Origin: CAVQTK01 sp963716455
GTDB taxonomy: Bacteria; Pseudomonadota; Gammaproteobacteria; Coxiellales; Coxiellaceae
Assembly (NCBI GenBank): GCA_963716455.1
Contig: CAVQTK010000002.1
Span: 33,332-97,331 of the forward strand
Reading direction: 5' to 3'
DNA: 64,000 bases
The notes beneath the pieces were generated by a model, which was not told the origin of the DNA, did no database searches, and saw nothing but the letters and a program-made list of their open reading frames with translations. Below, piece after piece: positions 7,608 to 17,009 of this stretch. A program made the translations under genes and the position numbers. Positions within the stretch are counted from its first letter, which is position 1. Each line of letters starts with the position of its first letter.

Positions 7608-10286
7608 ATGACGAATGAAGTAGAATCTATTGTGTCAGATGAGGATGCTATAGAAACAAAAGAATGGTTGGATGCATTGGTATCTGTAATTAAATTTGAA
7701 GGTACGGAACGTGCTGAATTTATATTAAAACAATTATTTGCTAAAGCTCAACAATCCGGAGTGAACATTGCAAGTGGTTGTATAACTCCATACTTGAACT
7801 CCATTCCTGCTGCGATAGAGGCTAAGTTACCTGATGATGGAGTGATGTTAAAACGCCTCACCTCTATTATGCAGTGGAATGCGATTATGATTGTAATGCG
7901 TGCTGGGAAAAAAAAACCTGAATTAGGTGGGCACATTGCTAGCTATGCATCTAGCGCCACCTTGATTGAAGTTGGATTACACTATTTTTTTCGTGCTCCC
8001 AATGAGAATCAAGATGGCGATTTAGTTTTCTTTCAAGGTCATGGTAGTCCCGGCATTTATGCCCGAGCTTTTTTAGAAGGTCGCTTAGAAGAGGAGCATT
8101 TAGAACATTTTCGGCAAGAGATATTTAATAAAAAGAGCTTGTCTTCTTATCCTCATCCCTGGTTAATGCCTCATTTTTGGCAGTTCCCTGTCGTTTCTAT
8201 GGGCTTAGGACCGTTAATGGCAATATATCAAGCTCAATTTCTGAAATATTTACATAATAGGGGTTGCCGTGATACCCATGACCGTAAAATATGGGTTTTT
8301 TGTGGGGACGGAGAAATGGGGGAGCCTGAATCCTTAGGTGCACTTAACATTGCCGCAAGAGAGAAGTTAGATAATTTAATTTTTATCATAAATTGTAATT
8401 TACAGCGATTAGATGGACCTGTATGGGGAAATGGACAAATTATTCAAGAATATGAAGGTGTGTTTCGAGGCGCGGGGTGGAACGTTATAAAAGTAATTTG
8501 GGGTAGTGGATGGGATTCTCTGTTTGCTAAAGATAAAAAAGGCTTTTTGCACAAAAGAATTTCTGAATTAAGGGACGGAGAATATCAAAACTATAGTGCT
8601 AAAGGCGGCGATTACTTGCGAACAAATTTCTTTGGGAAATATCCAGAATTACTTGAGTTAGTGGCGGATATGAGCGATGCAGAGCTAAAAGCACTTACCG
8701 ATGGCGGACATGATCCGCAAAAAGTTTATGCTGCTTATTACGCCGCTTCTAATCATGTAGGTCAACCTACCGTTATTTTGGCTAAAACCGTTAAAGGGTA
8801 TGGCATGGGTAAAGCCGGAGAAGGGTTAAATACCACACATCAAACGAAAAAAATTGATGCTGAAAGCTTAAAAAATTTTTCTGATCGTTTTCACCTGTCG
8901 TGTACGGAAGAGCAAATTAATACTTTAGATTATTATCGTCTCCCTGCAAATAGTCCTGAAATTCAATACTTAAAGCAACAAAGAAAGAAATTAGGTGGTT
9001 ACTTGCCAACCCGTCATGTTGAATCACACCCTTTAATAATTCCCTCTCTAGAAGCTTTTCGAACCTTGTTGAATGGTACTGATGATCGAGAAATTTCAAC
9101 TACTATGTGTTTTTCGCGGATTTTATCCATACTGCTGAAAGATAAAAATATCAAGGACCGCATCGTTCCCATTTTAGCTGACGAATCGCGGACGTTTGGG
9201 TTAGAGGGATTTTTTCGGCAATTGGGTATTTATTCTCCGCTCGGTCAGCTTTATCATCCAGAAGATCAGCATATGCTTATGTATTATCGAGAGGATAAAA
9301 CTGGACAATTATTACAAGAAGGAATTAGTGAAGCTGGAGCCATGTCTAGCTGGATTGCAGCAGGTACCTCCTATATGGTCAGTAAACTGCCCATGATACC
9401 TTTTTATATCTATTATTCTATGTTTGGCTATCAACGCTTTGGAGATTTAGTATGGGCTGCAGGGGATAGCCGAGCGCGTGGTTTTATTTTAGGAGGAACC
9501 GCTGGACGAACTACTTTAGCTGGAGAGGGCTTGCAGCATCAAGATGGTCACAATGTGCTTATGTTTGGAGTAGTACCAAATTGTGTTTCTTATGACCCTA
9601 CCTTTTCTTATGAATTGGCTGTTATCTTTCAGGATGGGTTACGCCGTATGTATGAAAGGGAAGAGGATATTTTTTATTATATAACCTTAATGAATGAGAA
9701 TTATGCCCATCCGCCCATGCCAGCAGGAGGAGAAGCGGGTATTATCAAAGGAATGTATCTGCTTAAAACGGTTGGAAAAAAGACCGCAAAACTTCGTGTG
9801 CGTTTATTAGGGTCTGGAACTATTTTACGTGAAGTTCTTAAAGCAGCAGATATTTTAGCAGAAGAGTTTGAGGTGGCGGCAGAAATATTTAGTGTCACCA
9901 GTTTTAATGAATTAAGTCGTGATATACATCTGGTAGAGCGCAGCAACCGCTTATTTCCGAATAAACCACCTAAACAAAGTTATGTTGCTCAATGCTTAGG
10001 CCAAAGTACAGCTCCGGTAATCGCAGCAACAGATTATATTCGTTTGTTCGCTGATCAAATACGTGCAGCTATCTCGGCTCCTTACTATGTATTAGGTACA
10101 GATGGCTATGGCCGTAGCGATACACGTCAAGCTTTACGAGATTTTTTTGAGGTTGATGCCAAGATGGCTGTTTATACAGCATTGAAGGCGTTAACAGATC
10201 AGGGTCAATTTAAAACTGAGCAATTGATGGCCGCTCTCAAAAAATTGAAAATTAATCCGAACCGTCCTCCCCCAATTACAGTGTAA
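7608..10286 (+). CDS. aceE: Pyruvate dehydrogenase E1 component (homodimeric type)
   Basis: This 892-residue protein matches the length and order of the homodimeric gammaproteobacterial E1. The thiamine diphosphate motif runs from GDGEMGEPESLGA to IINCNLQRLDGPV (about residues 233-275), and the FQGHGSPGIYARAFLEGR substrate-side segment lies near 138-155. The transketolase-like middle domain has ILADESRTFGLEG, and the C-terminal domain has TDGYGRSDTR. It decarboxylates pyruvate and acetylates the lipoyl arm of AceF. It is first in an aceE-aceF-lpd operon; no pdhR-type regulator is adjacent. The gene is intact. Confidence 0.98.
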   Translation: MTNEVESIVSDEDAIETKEWLDALVSVIKFEGTERAEFILKQLFAKAQQSGVNIASGCITPYLNSIPAAIEAKLPDDGVMLKRLTSIMQWNAIMIVMRAGKKKPELGGHIASYASSATLIEVGLHYFFRAPNENQDGDLVFFQGHGSPGIYARAFLEGRLEEEHLEHFRQEIFNKKSLSSYPHPWLMPHFWQFPVVSMGLGPLMAIYQAQFLKYLHNRGCRDTHDRKIWVFCGDGEMGEPESLGALNIAAREKLDNLIFIINCNLQRLDGPVWGNGQIIQEYEGVFRGAGWNVIKVIWGSGWDSLFAKDKKGFLHKRISELRDGEYQNYSAKGGDYLRTNFFGKYPELLELVADMSDAELKALTDGGHDPQKVYAAYYAASNHVGQPTVILAKTVKGYGMGKAGEGLNTTHQTKKIDAESLKNFSDRFHLSCTEEQINTLDYYRLPANSPEIQYLKQQRKKLGGYLPTRHVESHPLIIPSLEAFRTLLNGTDDREISTTMCFSRILSILLKDKNIKDRIVPILADESRTFGLEGFFRQLGIYSPLGQLYHPEDQHMLMYYREDKTGQLLQEGISEAGAMSSWIAAGTSYMVSKLPMIPFYIYYSMFGYQRFGDLVWAAGDSRARGFILGGTAGRTTLAGEGLQHQDGHNVLMFGVVPNCVSYDPTFSYELAVIFQDGLRRMYEREEDIFYYITLMNENYAHPPMPAGGEAGIIKGMYLLKTVGKKTAKLRVRLLGSGTILREVLKAADILAEEFEVAAEIFSVTSFNELSRDIHLVERSNRLFPNKPPKQSYVAQCLGQSTAPVIAATDYIRLFADQIRAAISAPYYVLGTDGYGRSDTRQALRDFFEVDAKMAVYTALKALTDQGQFKTEQLMAALKKLKINPNRPPPITV

Positions 10287-10326
10287 ACGCAAATGAAGGT
10301 TTACAATTACTAAGGAGACTTTTGAA

Positions 10327-11544
10327 ATGGGTAAGCAAATAGAAAAAATAGTGGTGCCTGATATTGGAACCGCTACTCATGTTAATGTAGTTGAAGTGCT
10401 AGTAAAAGAGGGTGATACCGTTGATAAGGAGACCTCGCTTATTACCTTGGAAGGTGAAAAAGCTACAATGGAAATTCCTTCACCTTATGCGGGACTGGTA
10501 AAGAAGATAATAGTAAAAGTAGGTGATAAAGTATCAGCGGGTGATTTAATTTTAGAAATGGAAACACAAACGGAAGGTTCTGAACAAAAAACTAAGACAA
10601 CAGAACAAAAGACAGAATCAAAACCAGAGCCCAGATTAGAATTGGGAGCAGAAAGTCAACCCATTAAAAAAGAAGATATTCATGCTGGACCTGGAGTGCG
10701 ACGCTTAGCCAGAGAATTCAGTGTGGATTTACATAATATAAAAGGCTCTGGAGCAAAAGACCGGATATTGAAGGAAGACCTTGAAGAGTATGTTAAACAA
10801 CAATCTTCAATACCATCGGGTCCCCAAATAGATTTTAATAAATTTGGAAAAACTGAATCCCAGCCCTTGTCGCGAATTCAAAAAATTTCTGGCAGTGCTT
10901 TGCACCGCAATTGGCTGAGTATTCCTCATGTAACTCAATTTGGTGAAGCGGATATCACTGAGCTGGAAGATTTTCGTCAACAACAACAAATAACTATTGA
11001 CGGACAGGATATTAAAATCACTCCCATTGTTTTTATTATGAAAGCAGTAGTGGCTGCATTAAAAAAATTTCCCCATTTTAATGCTTCATTAGATACCAGT
11101 GGGGAGAATCTGATTTTAAAAAAATATTTTCATTTAGGTATCGCTGTTGACACTCCGCAAGGGTTAGTCGTACCTGTAATTCGAGACGTCGATCAAAAGG
11201 GATTATTAGCCTTAGCAAAAGAATTGGCGGAAGTAAGTCAAAAAGCCCGTCAAAAAGGGTTGGGGATTACGGATATGCAGGGAGGTAGTTTCTCTATTTC
11301 TAGTTTAGGGGGTATTGGTGGTACCGCATTTACGCCAATCATTAATGCTCCTGAAGTGGCAATCTTAGGGGTATCTCGAATTATGACCAAGCCAGTTTAT
11401 AAACAGGAAACATGGCAACCTCGTTTAATGCTTCCTTTATCTTTATCATACGATCATCGTGTGGTTGATGGAGCAGATGGAGCTCGTTTTATGGTTTATT
11501 TAACAAAATGCTTGGCGGATATTAGAACATTATTACTTATGTAA
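10327..11544 (+). CDS. aceF: Dihydrolipoyl acetyltransferase E2, single lipoyl domain
   Basis: This 405-residue E2 has one N-terminal lipoyl domain (about 1-80) with the lipoylated lysine expected at K45 in LEGEKATMEIP. A Gln/Glu/Lys-rich linker follows, then an E1/E3-binding domain (about 121-157, GPGVRRLAREFSVDL), and the catalytic acyltransferase domain ending in SYDHRVVDGADGARF, with the active-site His in the DHRVVDG motif. E. coli AceF has three lipoyl domains; a single-domain form is common elsewhere. An AAGGAGAC ribosome binding site lies before ATG 10327, 40 bases after aceE. Confidence 0.97.
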   Translation: MGKQIEKIVVPDIGTATHVNVVEVLVKEGDTVDKETSLITLEGEKATMEIPSPYAGLVKKIIVKVGDKVSAGDLILEMETQTEGSEQKTKTTEQKTESKPEPRLELGAESQPIKKEDIHAGPGVRRLAREFSVDLHNIKGSGAKDRILKEDLEEYVKQQSSIPSGPQIDFNKFGKTESQPLSRIQKISGSALHRNWLSIPHVTQFGEADITELEDFRQQQQITIDGQDIKITPIVFIMKAVVAALKKFPHFNASLDTSGENLILKKYFHLGIAVDTPQGLVVPVIRDVDQKGLLALAKELAEVSQKARQKGLGITDMQGGSFSISSLGGIGGTAFTPIINAPEVAILGVSRIMTKPVYKQETWQPRLMLPLSLSYDHRVVDGADGARFMVYLTKCLADIRTLLLM

Positions 11545-11557
11545 TTGGAGAATAGTG

Positions 11558-12979
11558 ATGAGTAAAATTAATACTGAAGTAGTGGTAATAGGCAGTGGTC
11601 CAGGGGGATATTCAGCTGCATTTCGTGCTGCTGACTTAGGAAAAAAAGTAATCTTAGTAGAACGCTATGAAAATATAGGTGGTGTTTGCTTAAATGTGGG
11701 TTGTATCCCTTCTAAAGCTTTGTTACACGCAGCTAAAGTAGTAGAAGAAGTATCCGAAATGGATGCCTTTGGTTTAAATTTTTCCAAATCAAAAATAGAT
11801 ATTGATAAATTACGTAAATGGAAGGATGGAGTAGTTAAAAAATTAACCGGTGGTTTGAAAGTAATGGCCAAACAGCGCCAAGTGCAAATAATAACCGGTA
11901 CTGCTCAATTTAGTGGTACGCATGAGATAACTGTCGTTCAAGATAATGATAAACAAACGATTCAGTTTGAGAATGCCATCATCGCTGCGGGTTCGTTACC
12001 AGTAAAATTGCCATTTTTACCAGAAGATTCTCGAATTGTAGATTCAACTGGAGCCTTACAATTAGAAGGAAGCAATGAAGAATGGCTAGTGTTAGGAGGC
12101 GGTATCATCGGCTTAGAAATGGCAACTGTTTACCATGCCTTGGGCGCTAAAATTACTGTAGTGGAAATGATGTCGCAAATTATTCCTGGTTGTGATGCGG
12201 ATATAGTTCAACCTTTATATAAACATATTGCACAACGCTATGAGCAAATTTTGCTAAAAACCCGAGTAACTAAAGTTGAAGCCAAAAAAGATGGGTTATG
12301 GGTAACTTTTGAAGGTGAAAAGGCGCCTTCCAAGCCGCAGCGATTTGATCGAATTTTAGTAGCAGTAGGTCGCCGCCCGAATGGAGCAATTATAGGTGCC
12401 GATAAAGCTGGAGTGAAGGTAGATGAAAAAGGATTTATTCCAGTAGATAAACAAATGCGGACTAATGTTCCACATATTTTTGCCATTGGTGATATTATTA
12501 GTAATCCGATGTTGGCTCATAAGGCTTCTGCTGAAGCACACATAGCGGCGGAAGTGATTGCAGGATACAAACATTTCTTTGACGCAAAATGCATTCCTTC
12601 AGTTGCTTATACTGATCCAGAAGTAGCTTGGGTGGGAATTACTGAAACTCAAGCTAAAGAGCAAGGTCTATCTTACAAAAAGGCAGTTTTTCCCTGGATA
12701 GCATCAGGTAGAGCGTTATCCCTTAATCGAAGCGAAGGTTTTACGAAATTAATTTTTAATGAACAAGGCAAGGTCATTGGTGGCGGAATTGTGGGTGTGA
12801 ATGCCGGCGATTTGATTTCCGAAGTGACTTTAGCGATTGAAATGGGTTGTGATGCTGAAGATATTGCTTTAACGATTCATCCACATCCTACTTTATCCGA
12901 AAGTATTAAAATGGCTGCAGAAGTATTCACAGGAACAGTAACGGATTTATATCTACCTAAAAAAGATAAAGAAAAATAA
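11558..12979 (+). CDS. lpdA: Dihydrolipoyl dehydrogenase E3
   Basis: This is a 473-residue flavoprotein disulfide reductase. FAD-binding GSGPGGYSAAFRAA (12-25), redox-active CLNVGC (C44 and C49), NAD-binding VLGGGIIGLEMATV, the second FAD motif FAIGD, and the C-terminal His-Glu pair in IHPHPTLSESI are all present. It reoxidises the lipoyl arm of AceF, making NADH, and would also serve 2-oxoglutarate dehydrogenase. I chose ATG 11558, spaced 8 bases from TTGGAG; GTG 11555 is in frame one codon upstream. It is the third gene of the PDH operon. Confidence 0.97.
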   Translation: MSKINTEVVVIGSGPGGYSAAFRAADLGKKVILVERYENIGGVCLNVGCIPSKALLHAAKVVEEVSEMDAFGLNFSKSKIDIDKLRKWKDGVVKKLTGGLKVMAKQRQVQIITGTAQFSGTHEITVVQDNDKQTIQFENAIIAAGSLPVKLPFLPEDSRIVDSTGALQLEGSNEEWLVLGGGIIGLEMATVYHALGAKITVVEMMSQIIPGCDADIVQPLYKHIAQRYEQILLKTRVTKVEAKKDGLWVTFEGEKAPSKPQRFDRILVAVGRRPNGAIIGADKAGVKVDEKGFIPVDKQMRTNVPHIFAIGDIISNPMLAHKASAEAHIAAEVIAGYKHFFDAKCIPSVAYTDPEVAWVGITETQAKEQGLSYKKAVFPWIASGRALSLNRSEGFTKLIFNEQGKVIGGGIVGVNAGDLISEVTLAIEMGCDAEDIALTIHPHPTLSESIKMAAEVFTGTVTDLYLPKKDKEK

Positions 12980-13141
12980 CTAGGGAATATTAGTGGCTAT
13001 TACTATTTAAAGAAAGCAAATTACCAACCTGCGAGTTCATTGCTCCCCCCTCGTGATTTATTTTTGCTTTTTTCCAATTTGCTTAAAATTTCAGACGTGA
13101 CCCCATCAGTTTTCATAGCTATACTTAGCAACAATTTAATA
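12980..13141. other. Intergenic, lpdA to thiamine leader
   Basis: I see no gene here. A possible sigma70-like -10 TATACT lies at 13120-13125 with a weak GTGACC-like -35 about 17 bases upstream, which would start a transcript just before the riboswitch. This promoter is a guess by eye. Confidence 0.35.
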
Positions 13142-13217
13142 ATTCACTAGGGGTGCCGAAAGGCTGAGAGAGTCCCTTAGAACCTGAATAGGCTAGTACC
13201 TGCGTAGGGAAGTGAAT
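13142..13217 (+). promoter_or_regulatory. TPP riboswitch (THI element)
   Basis: The outer P1 helix is ATTCACT (13142-13148) paired with AGTGAAT (13211-13217). Inside lie the signature GGGGTGCC...GGCTGAGA (pyrimidine sensor side) and ACCTGA...TACCTGCGTAGGGA (pyrophosphate sensor side). These are the conserved THI-box elements. It precedes thiC, the usual TPP-repressed gene. Binding of thiamine diphosphate should switch the operon off. Confidence 0.95.
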
Positions 13218-13290
13218 ATAATAGCTTGTGTGGCTTACCTGTCTACATGTGCCAAGCTATAGAGAGAATCTATTATCCACTTCTTTTTAC

Positions 13291-13320
13291 GCTCCTAGCA
13301 TGTTGATTTTTTATAGGAGC
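13291..13320 (+). promoter_or_regulatory. Hairpin masking the thiC ribosome binding site (riboswitch expression platform)
   Basis: GCTCCTA (13291-13297) can pair with TAGGAGC (13314-13320), and AGGAG inside the right arm is the ribosome binding site five bases before thiC ATG 13325. No terminator T-run follows the aptamer, so translational control is the likelier mode. The opposing anti-sequestering helix was not worked out. Confidence 0.65.
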
Positions 13321-13324
13321 CATC

Positions 13325-14959
13325 ATGCAAATCGACCATTTCTTATCTTCACCACTTTCTGGGTCAAAAAAAATTTACCTAAATGGCAAACTATTTCCTA
13401 ACATGCGGATACCCGTTAGAGAAATTGGCTTAGCTAATAATGCAAATTTTTTTGTATATGATACATCTGGGCCTTATACAGATGAAACAATGTCAATTGA
13501 TCTTACCCTTGGTTTACCAGATGTCCGTAGTAGTTGGATTAATACTTATACTGAATCCTGCTTATACCAAGGATCCATCAAACTTGAAGCATCTATTGCG
13601 GAAAAATTGCAAAGAATTCCTCGCAAGGCGAAGATGGATCAAACTATTACTCAATTGTATTACGCGAGGAAAGGTATTATCACTCCCGAAATGGAATTTG
13701 TGGCGCTGCGTGAAAATCAAAATCAAAAGAATTATATTACGCCCGAGTGGGTGCGAAGTGAAATTGCCTGTGGACGTGCCATAATTCCCGCGAATATCAA
13801 TCATGTCGAATTAGAGCCGATGATTATTGGGAGAAATTTTTTAACTAAGGTGAACGCAAATATTGGTAACTCAGCGGTTACCTCTTCTATAAAAGGGCGA
13901 AGTCGAAAAATTAATTTGGGCTATTCGTTGGGGAGCTGATACCGTCATGGACTTATCTACAGGGAAAAATATTCATGCTACACGGGATTTTATTATCCGT
14001 AATTCTCCGGTTCCAGTAGGGACCGTACCCGTGTATCAAGCTTTGGAAAAAGTTGATGGCATAGTAGAAGAGTTAAATTGGGCCGTTTTTCGCGACACTT
14101 TAATCGAGCAAGCTGAGCAAGGGGTAGATTATTTTACGATCCATGCGGGTGTATTGTTACGCTATATTCGTTTAACACACAATCGCCTCACCGGTATTGT
14201 TTCTCGTGGAGGAGCAATCATGGCTAAATGGTGTTTAGTCCATCATAAAGAAAATTTTTTATATACAAACTTTGCAGAAATTTGCGAAATTATGCGTAGC
14301 TTATGATGTCAGCTTTTCATTAGGAGATGGGTTACGCCCAGGTTCAATTGCGGATGCAAACGATGAGGCACAATTCGCAGAGTTAAAAACATTAGGTGAA
14401 TTGACCCAAATAGCCTGGCAGCATGATGTACAGGTAATGATTGAAGGCCCTGGACACGTGCCTTTAAATTTATTGAAAGAAAATATGGACAAACAGTTGG
14501 AAAGCTGTGCACAAGCCCCATTTCTATACTCTGGGCCCGCTTACGACAGATATAGCACCTGGTTATGATCATATGACAAGTAGCATAGGTGCTGCTTTAA
14601 TGGGATGGTATGGAGTAGCTTTACTTTGTTATGTCACGCCAAAAGAACATCTAGGATTGCCAAATAAAGAAGATGTGAAACAGGGTATTATTGCCTACAA
14701 AATTGCAGCGCATGTCGCAGATTTAGCTAAAAAACACCCTATTGCACAACTTCGTGATAATGCATTATCTAAAGCGAGGTTTGAATTTCATTGGGAAGAT
14801 CAATTTAATTTATCCTTGGATCCAGATACAGCGCGAGCATTTCATGATGAAACCTTGCCTCATGAATCGGCAAAGCTTGCTCAATTTTGTGCGATGTGTG
14901 GGCCAAAATTTTGTTCTATGCGACTCACTCATGATATTCGTAGCCATCAGGCTAATTAA
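13325..14959 (+). CDS. thiC: Phosphomethylpyrimidine synthase ThiC, interrupted by at least three frameshifts
   Basis: Four overlapping frames add up to one ThiC. The first runs to about 13900 (YDTSGPYTDE, then EWVRSEIA and GRNFLTKVNANIGNSAVTSSI). The second starts with the conserved EVEKLIWAIRWGADTVMDLS read across the break and ends near 14280. The third has SFSLGDGLRPGSIADANDEAQ and MIEGPGHVPL. The last has TTDIAPGYDHMTSSIGAA and the C-terminal CAMCGPKFCSM, whose cysteines bind the [4Fe-4S] cluster. The first break is at an AAAA run near 13893. ThiC makes HMP-P from AIR by radical SAM chemistry. All catalytic motifs are preserved, so the breaks are either recent mutations or sequence errors. 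It is the first gene behind the TPP riboswitch. Confidence 0.93.
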
Positions 14960-14961
14960 GT

Positions 14962-16023
14962 ATGAACGCCGGGATTGTAGGCGCAGGAATTTTAGGAAGA
15001 TTACTTGCTTTTTATTTGCAGCGTATGGGTTGGCAGATAACTCTTTTCGATCGGGATGGGGATAATTGCAGTATGGCGGCAGCGGGGTTATTAAATCCGA
15101 TTAGTGAATTAGAAAAAAATGATAAAGTTATTTTTCAACTTGGGATAGAAGCAATTCAACAACATTGGCCAGATGTTCTCAATGATTTACCTTTTCCCAT
15201 CTATTTTCGTCAATGGGGAAGTTTTATTTTATCTCATCCTAATGATCAGTCTGAGTTAGTGCGTTTTATCAAGATAATAGCAGATAAAATAGATTCGAAA
15301 AAATATTGTCATCAACTTACAAGTCAAGAAATAAATGAGCTTGAACCGGATTTAAAAAAATTTTCTTATGGTTATTATTTTCCTCACGAAGGACAAATTG
15401 ATAGCCAAATGTTATTAACTGCACTGGAAACTTATTTAAGTAATAAAATTGATTGGCTTAAAAATAGTTTTGTTTTAGAGGTAGTTCCTAAAAAAATTAT
15501 TTTGCAAGATGGAAAAAGTTATCATTTCGATTGGGTTTTTGATTGCCGTGGTTTAGGTGCTAAATCAATTTTTAGTAATCTACGTGGAGTACGAGGAGAA
15601 TTAATCTGGTTACATGCTCCGGAAATAATGATCACCCGGCCAATTCGTTTTTTACATCCACGTTATAGCTTGTATCTTGTGCCCAGACCTAAGCAAATTT
15701 ATTTGTTAGGTGCGAGTGAAATTGAGACAGAAGATAACAGTCCTATCTCCGTTCGCACAGTTTTAGAGTTGTTGACGGCTGTCTATTACCTGCAATCTAA
15801 ATTTGCTGAAGCTCGTATCATTAAGACCGTAACACAAATTCGTCCCACTCTGTCTCATCACTTACCAAGAATAAAATATTCTCAGGGATTTATAGCCATT
15901 AATGGTCTTTATCGGCATGGTTTTTTGCTTGCGCCAAGTCTTATTCATGAAATTGTGCAATTTATTCATCAGGGATCGGTCGCACTTCGTTATCCACAAT
16001 TATGGGAGAAGTATAATGATTAA
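14962..16023 (+). CDS. thiO: Glycine oxidase-type FAD enzyme ThiO
   Basis: This 353-residue FAD-dependent oxidoreductase of the DAO family starts with the dinucleotide-binding motif GIVGAGILGRLLAFYL, followed by the acidic end of beta-2 in LFDRD, and has MAAAGLLNPISE, LIWLHAPE and a C-terminal FIAINGLYRHGFLLAP segment that closes the FAD site. ThiO oxidises glycine to the imine used by ThiG for the thiazole ring. Position between thiC and thiS supports the function. The ATG is two bases after the thiC stop, and the end overlaps thiS by eight bases. Confidence 0.9.
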   Translation: MNAGIVGAGILGRLLAFYLQRMGWQITLFDRDGDNCSMAAAGLLNPISELEKNDKVIFQLGIEAIQQHWPDVLNDLPFPIYFRQWGSFILSHPNDQSELVRFIKIIADKIDSKKYCHQLTSQEINELEPDLKKFSYGYYFPHEGQIDSQMLLTALETYLSNKIDWLKNSFVLEVVPKKIILQDGKSYHFDWVFDCRGLGAKSIFSNLRGVRGELIWLHAPEIMITRPIRFLHPRYSLYLVPRPKQIYLLGASEIETEDNSPISVRTVLELLTAVYYLQSKFAEARIIKTVTQIRPTLSHHLPRIKYSQGFIAINGLYRHGFLLAPSLIHEIVQFIHQGSVALRYPQLWEKYND

Positions 16024-16219
16024 AATTTATTTAGATAATAAACTTATCGAAATTGAGGAAAAAACCTCATTAAAAAGTGTTTTGGAAAATTTCTCTGCCG
16101 CAGATAATTTTTTTGCTATAGCTTTAAATCGTCAATTTATTCCTCGGATAGATTATTCGACTACTTATTTATCTCCAAGTGATGAAATTGAAATTATTGT
16201 TCCCATGCAAGGAGGGTAA
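16016..16219 (+). CDS. thiS: Thiamine sulfur-carrier protein ThiS
   Basis: This is a 67-residue ubiquitin-like protein starting MIKIYLDNKLIEIEEKTS and ending in the obligatory Gly-Gly (MQGG), where ThiF adenylates it and sulfur is loaded as thiocarboxylate. ATG 16016 lies inside the last codons of thiO, so the two are probably translationally coupled. The true length (67) fits the family; a longer upstream extension in this frame would overlap thiO by over 100 bases and is not credible. Confidence 0.95.
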   Translation: MIKIYLDNKLIEIEEKTSLKSVLENFSAADNFFAIALNRQFIPRIDYSTTYLSPSDEIEIIVPMQGG

Positions 16220-16999
16220 ATGTGGCGTATCGGTAATAAAACACTATCCAGTCGTTTAATGTTAGGAACGGCTCAGTATGCTTCATTAGAACTAATGCGT
16301 GAGTCTATTCTTGCTGCGCAAACAGAAATTATTACAGTTTCTTTGCGTAGACAATTACCGAATAAAACCTGCACCAATCAATTTTGGGATGATATTAAAA
16401 GTCTACCCTGTCATTTATTACCGAATACAGCAGGATGTCATACGGCAGATGAGGCTGTTGCTACCGCACAAATGGCAGCGGAGATATTTTCTACATCGTG
16501 GATAAAGTTAGAAGTAATGGGAGATGATTATAATTTACAACCTGAACCGTTTGAATTAATAAAAGCTGCAAAGATACTAGTTCAAAAAGGTTTTGAGGTT
16601 TTTCCTTATTGCACCGAGGATTTAATAATTTGTCAACGGCTTGTTGATTGTGGATGTCGAATATTAATGCCATGGGCTGCACCTATCGGAACTGGAAAAG
16701 GTCTCATTAATCCCTATGCTTTAGAAGTATTACGTTGTCGTTTGCCTGATATTACTCTCATTATTGATGCAGGTATTGGTAAGCCATCTCATGCAGTTAA
16801 AGCCATGGAGTTGGGTTTTGACGGAATTTTGTTGAATACTGCAGTTTCTTCAGCAAAAAATCCCATACAAATGGCTATTGCGTTTCGTCACGCTGTATTG
16901 GCGGGACGTTATGCATATGAAGCAGGATTAATGCTGGAAAGAAATACGGCTCATCCTAGTACCGCCTTAATCGATACTCCCTTTTGGTTGCAAGAGTAG
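16220..16999 (+). CDS. thiG: Thiazole synthase ThiG
   Basis: This is a 259-residue TIM-barrel enzyme. The Schiff-base lysine is K96 in WIKLEVMGDD, and family motifs SRLMLGTAQY (11-20), LPNTAGCHTADEAV (67-80), LMPWAAPIGTGKGL and IIDAGIGKPSHAVKAMELG (phosphate binding) are all present. It joins DXP, the glycine imine and ThiS sulfur into the thiazole phosphate. The ATG follows the thiS stop without a gap. Confidence 0.97.
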   Translation: MWRIGNKTLSSRLMLGTAQYASLELMRESILAAQTEIITVSLRRQLPNKTCTNQFWDDIKSLPCHLLPNTAGCHTADEAVATAQMAAEIFSTSWIKLEVMGDDYNLQPEPFELIKAAKILVQKGFEVFPYCTEDLIICQRLVDCGCRILMPWAAPIGTGKGLINPYALEVLRCRLPDITLIIDAGIGKPSHAVKAMELGFDGILLNTAVSSAKNPIQMAIAFRHAVLAGRYAYEAGLMLERNTAHPSTALIDTPFWLQE

Positions 17000-17009
17000 G
17001 GGAGAAATT

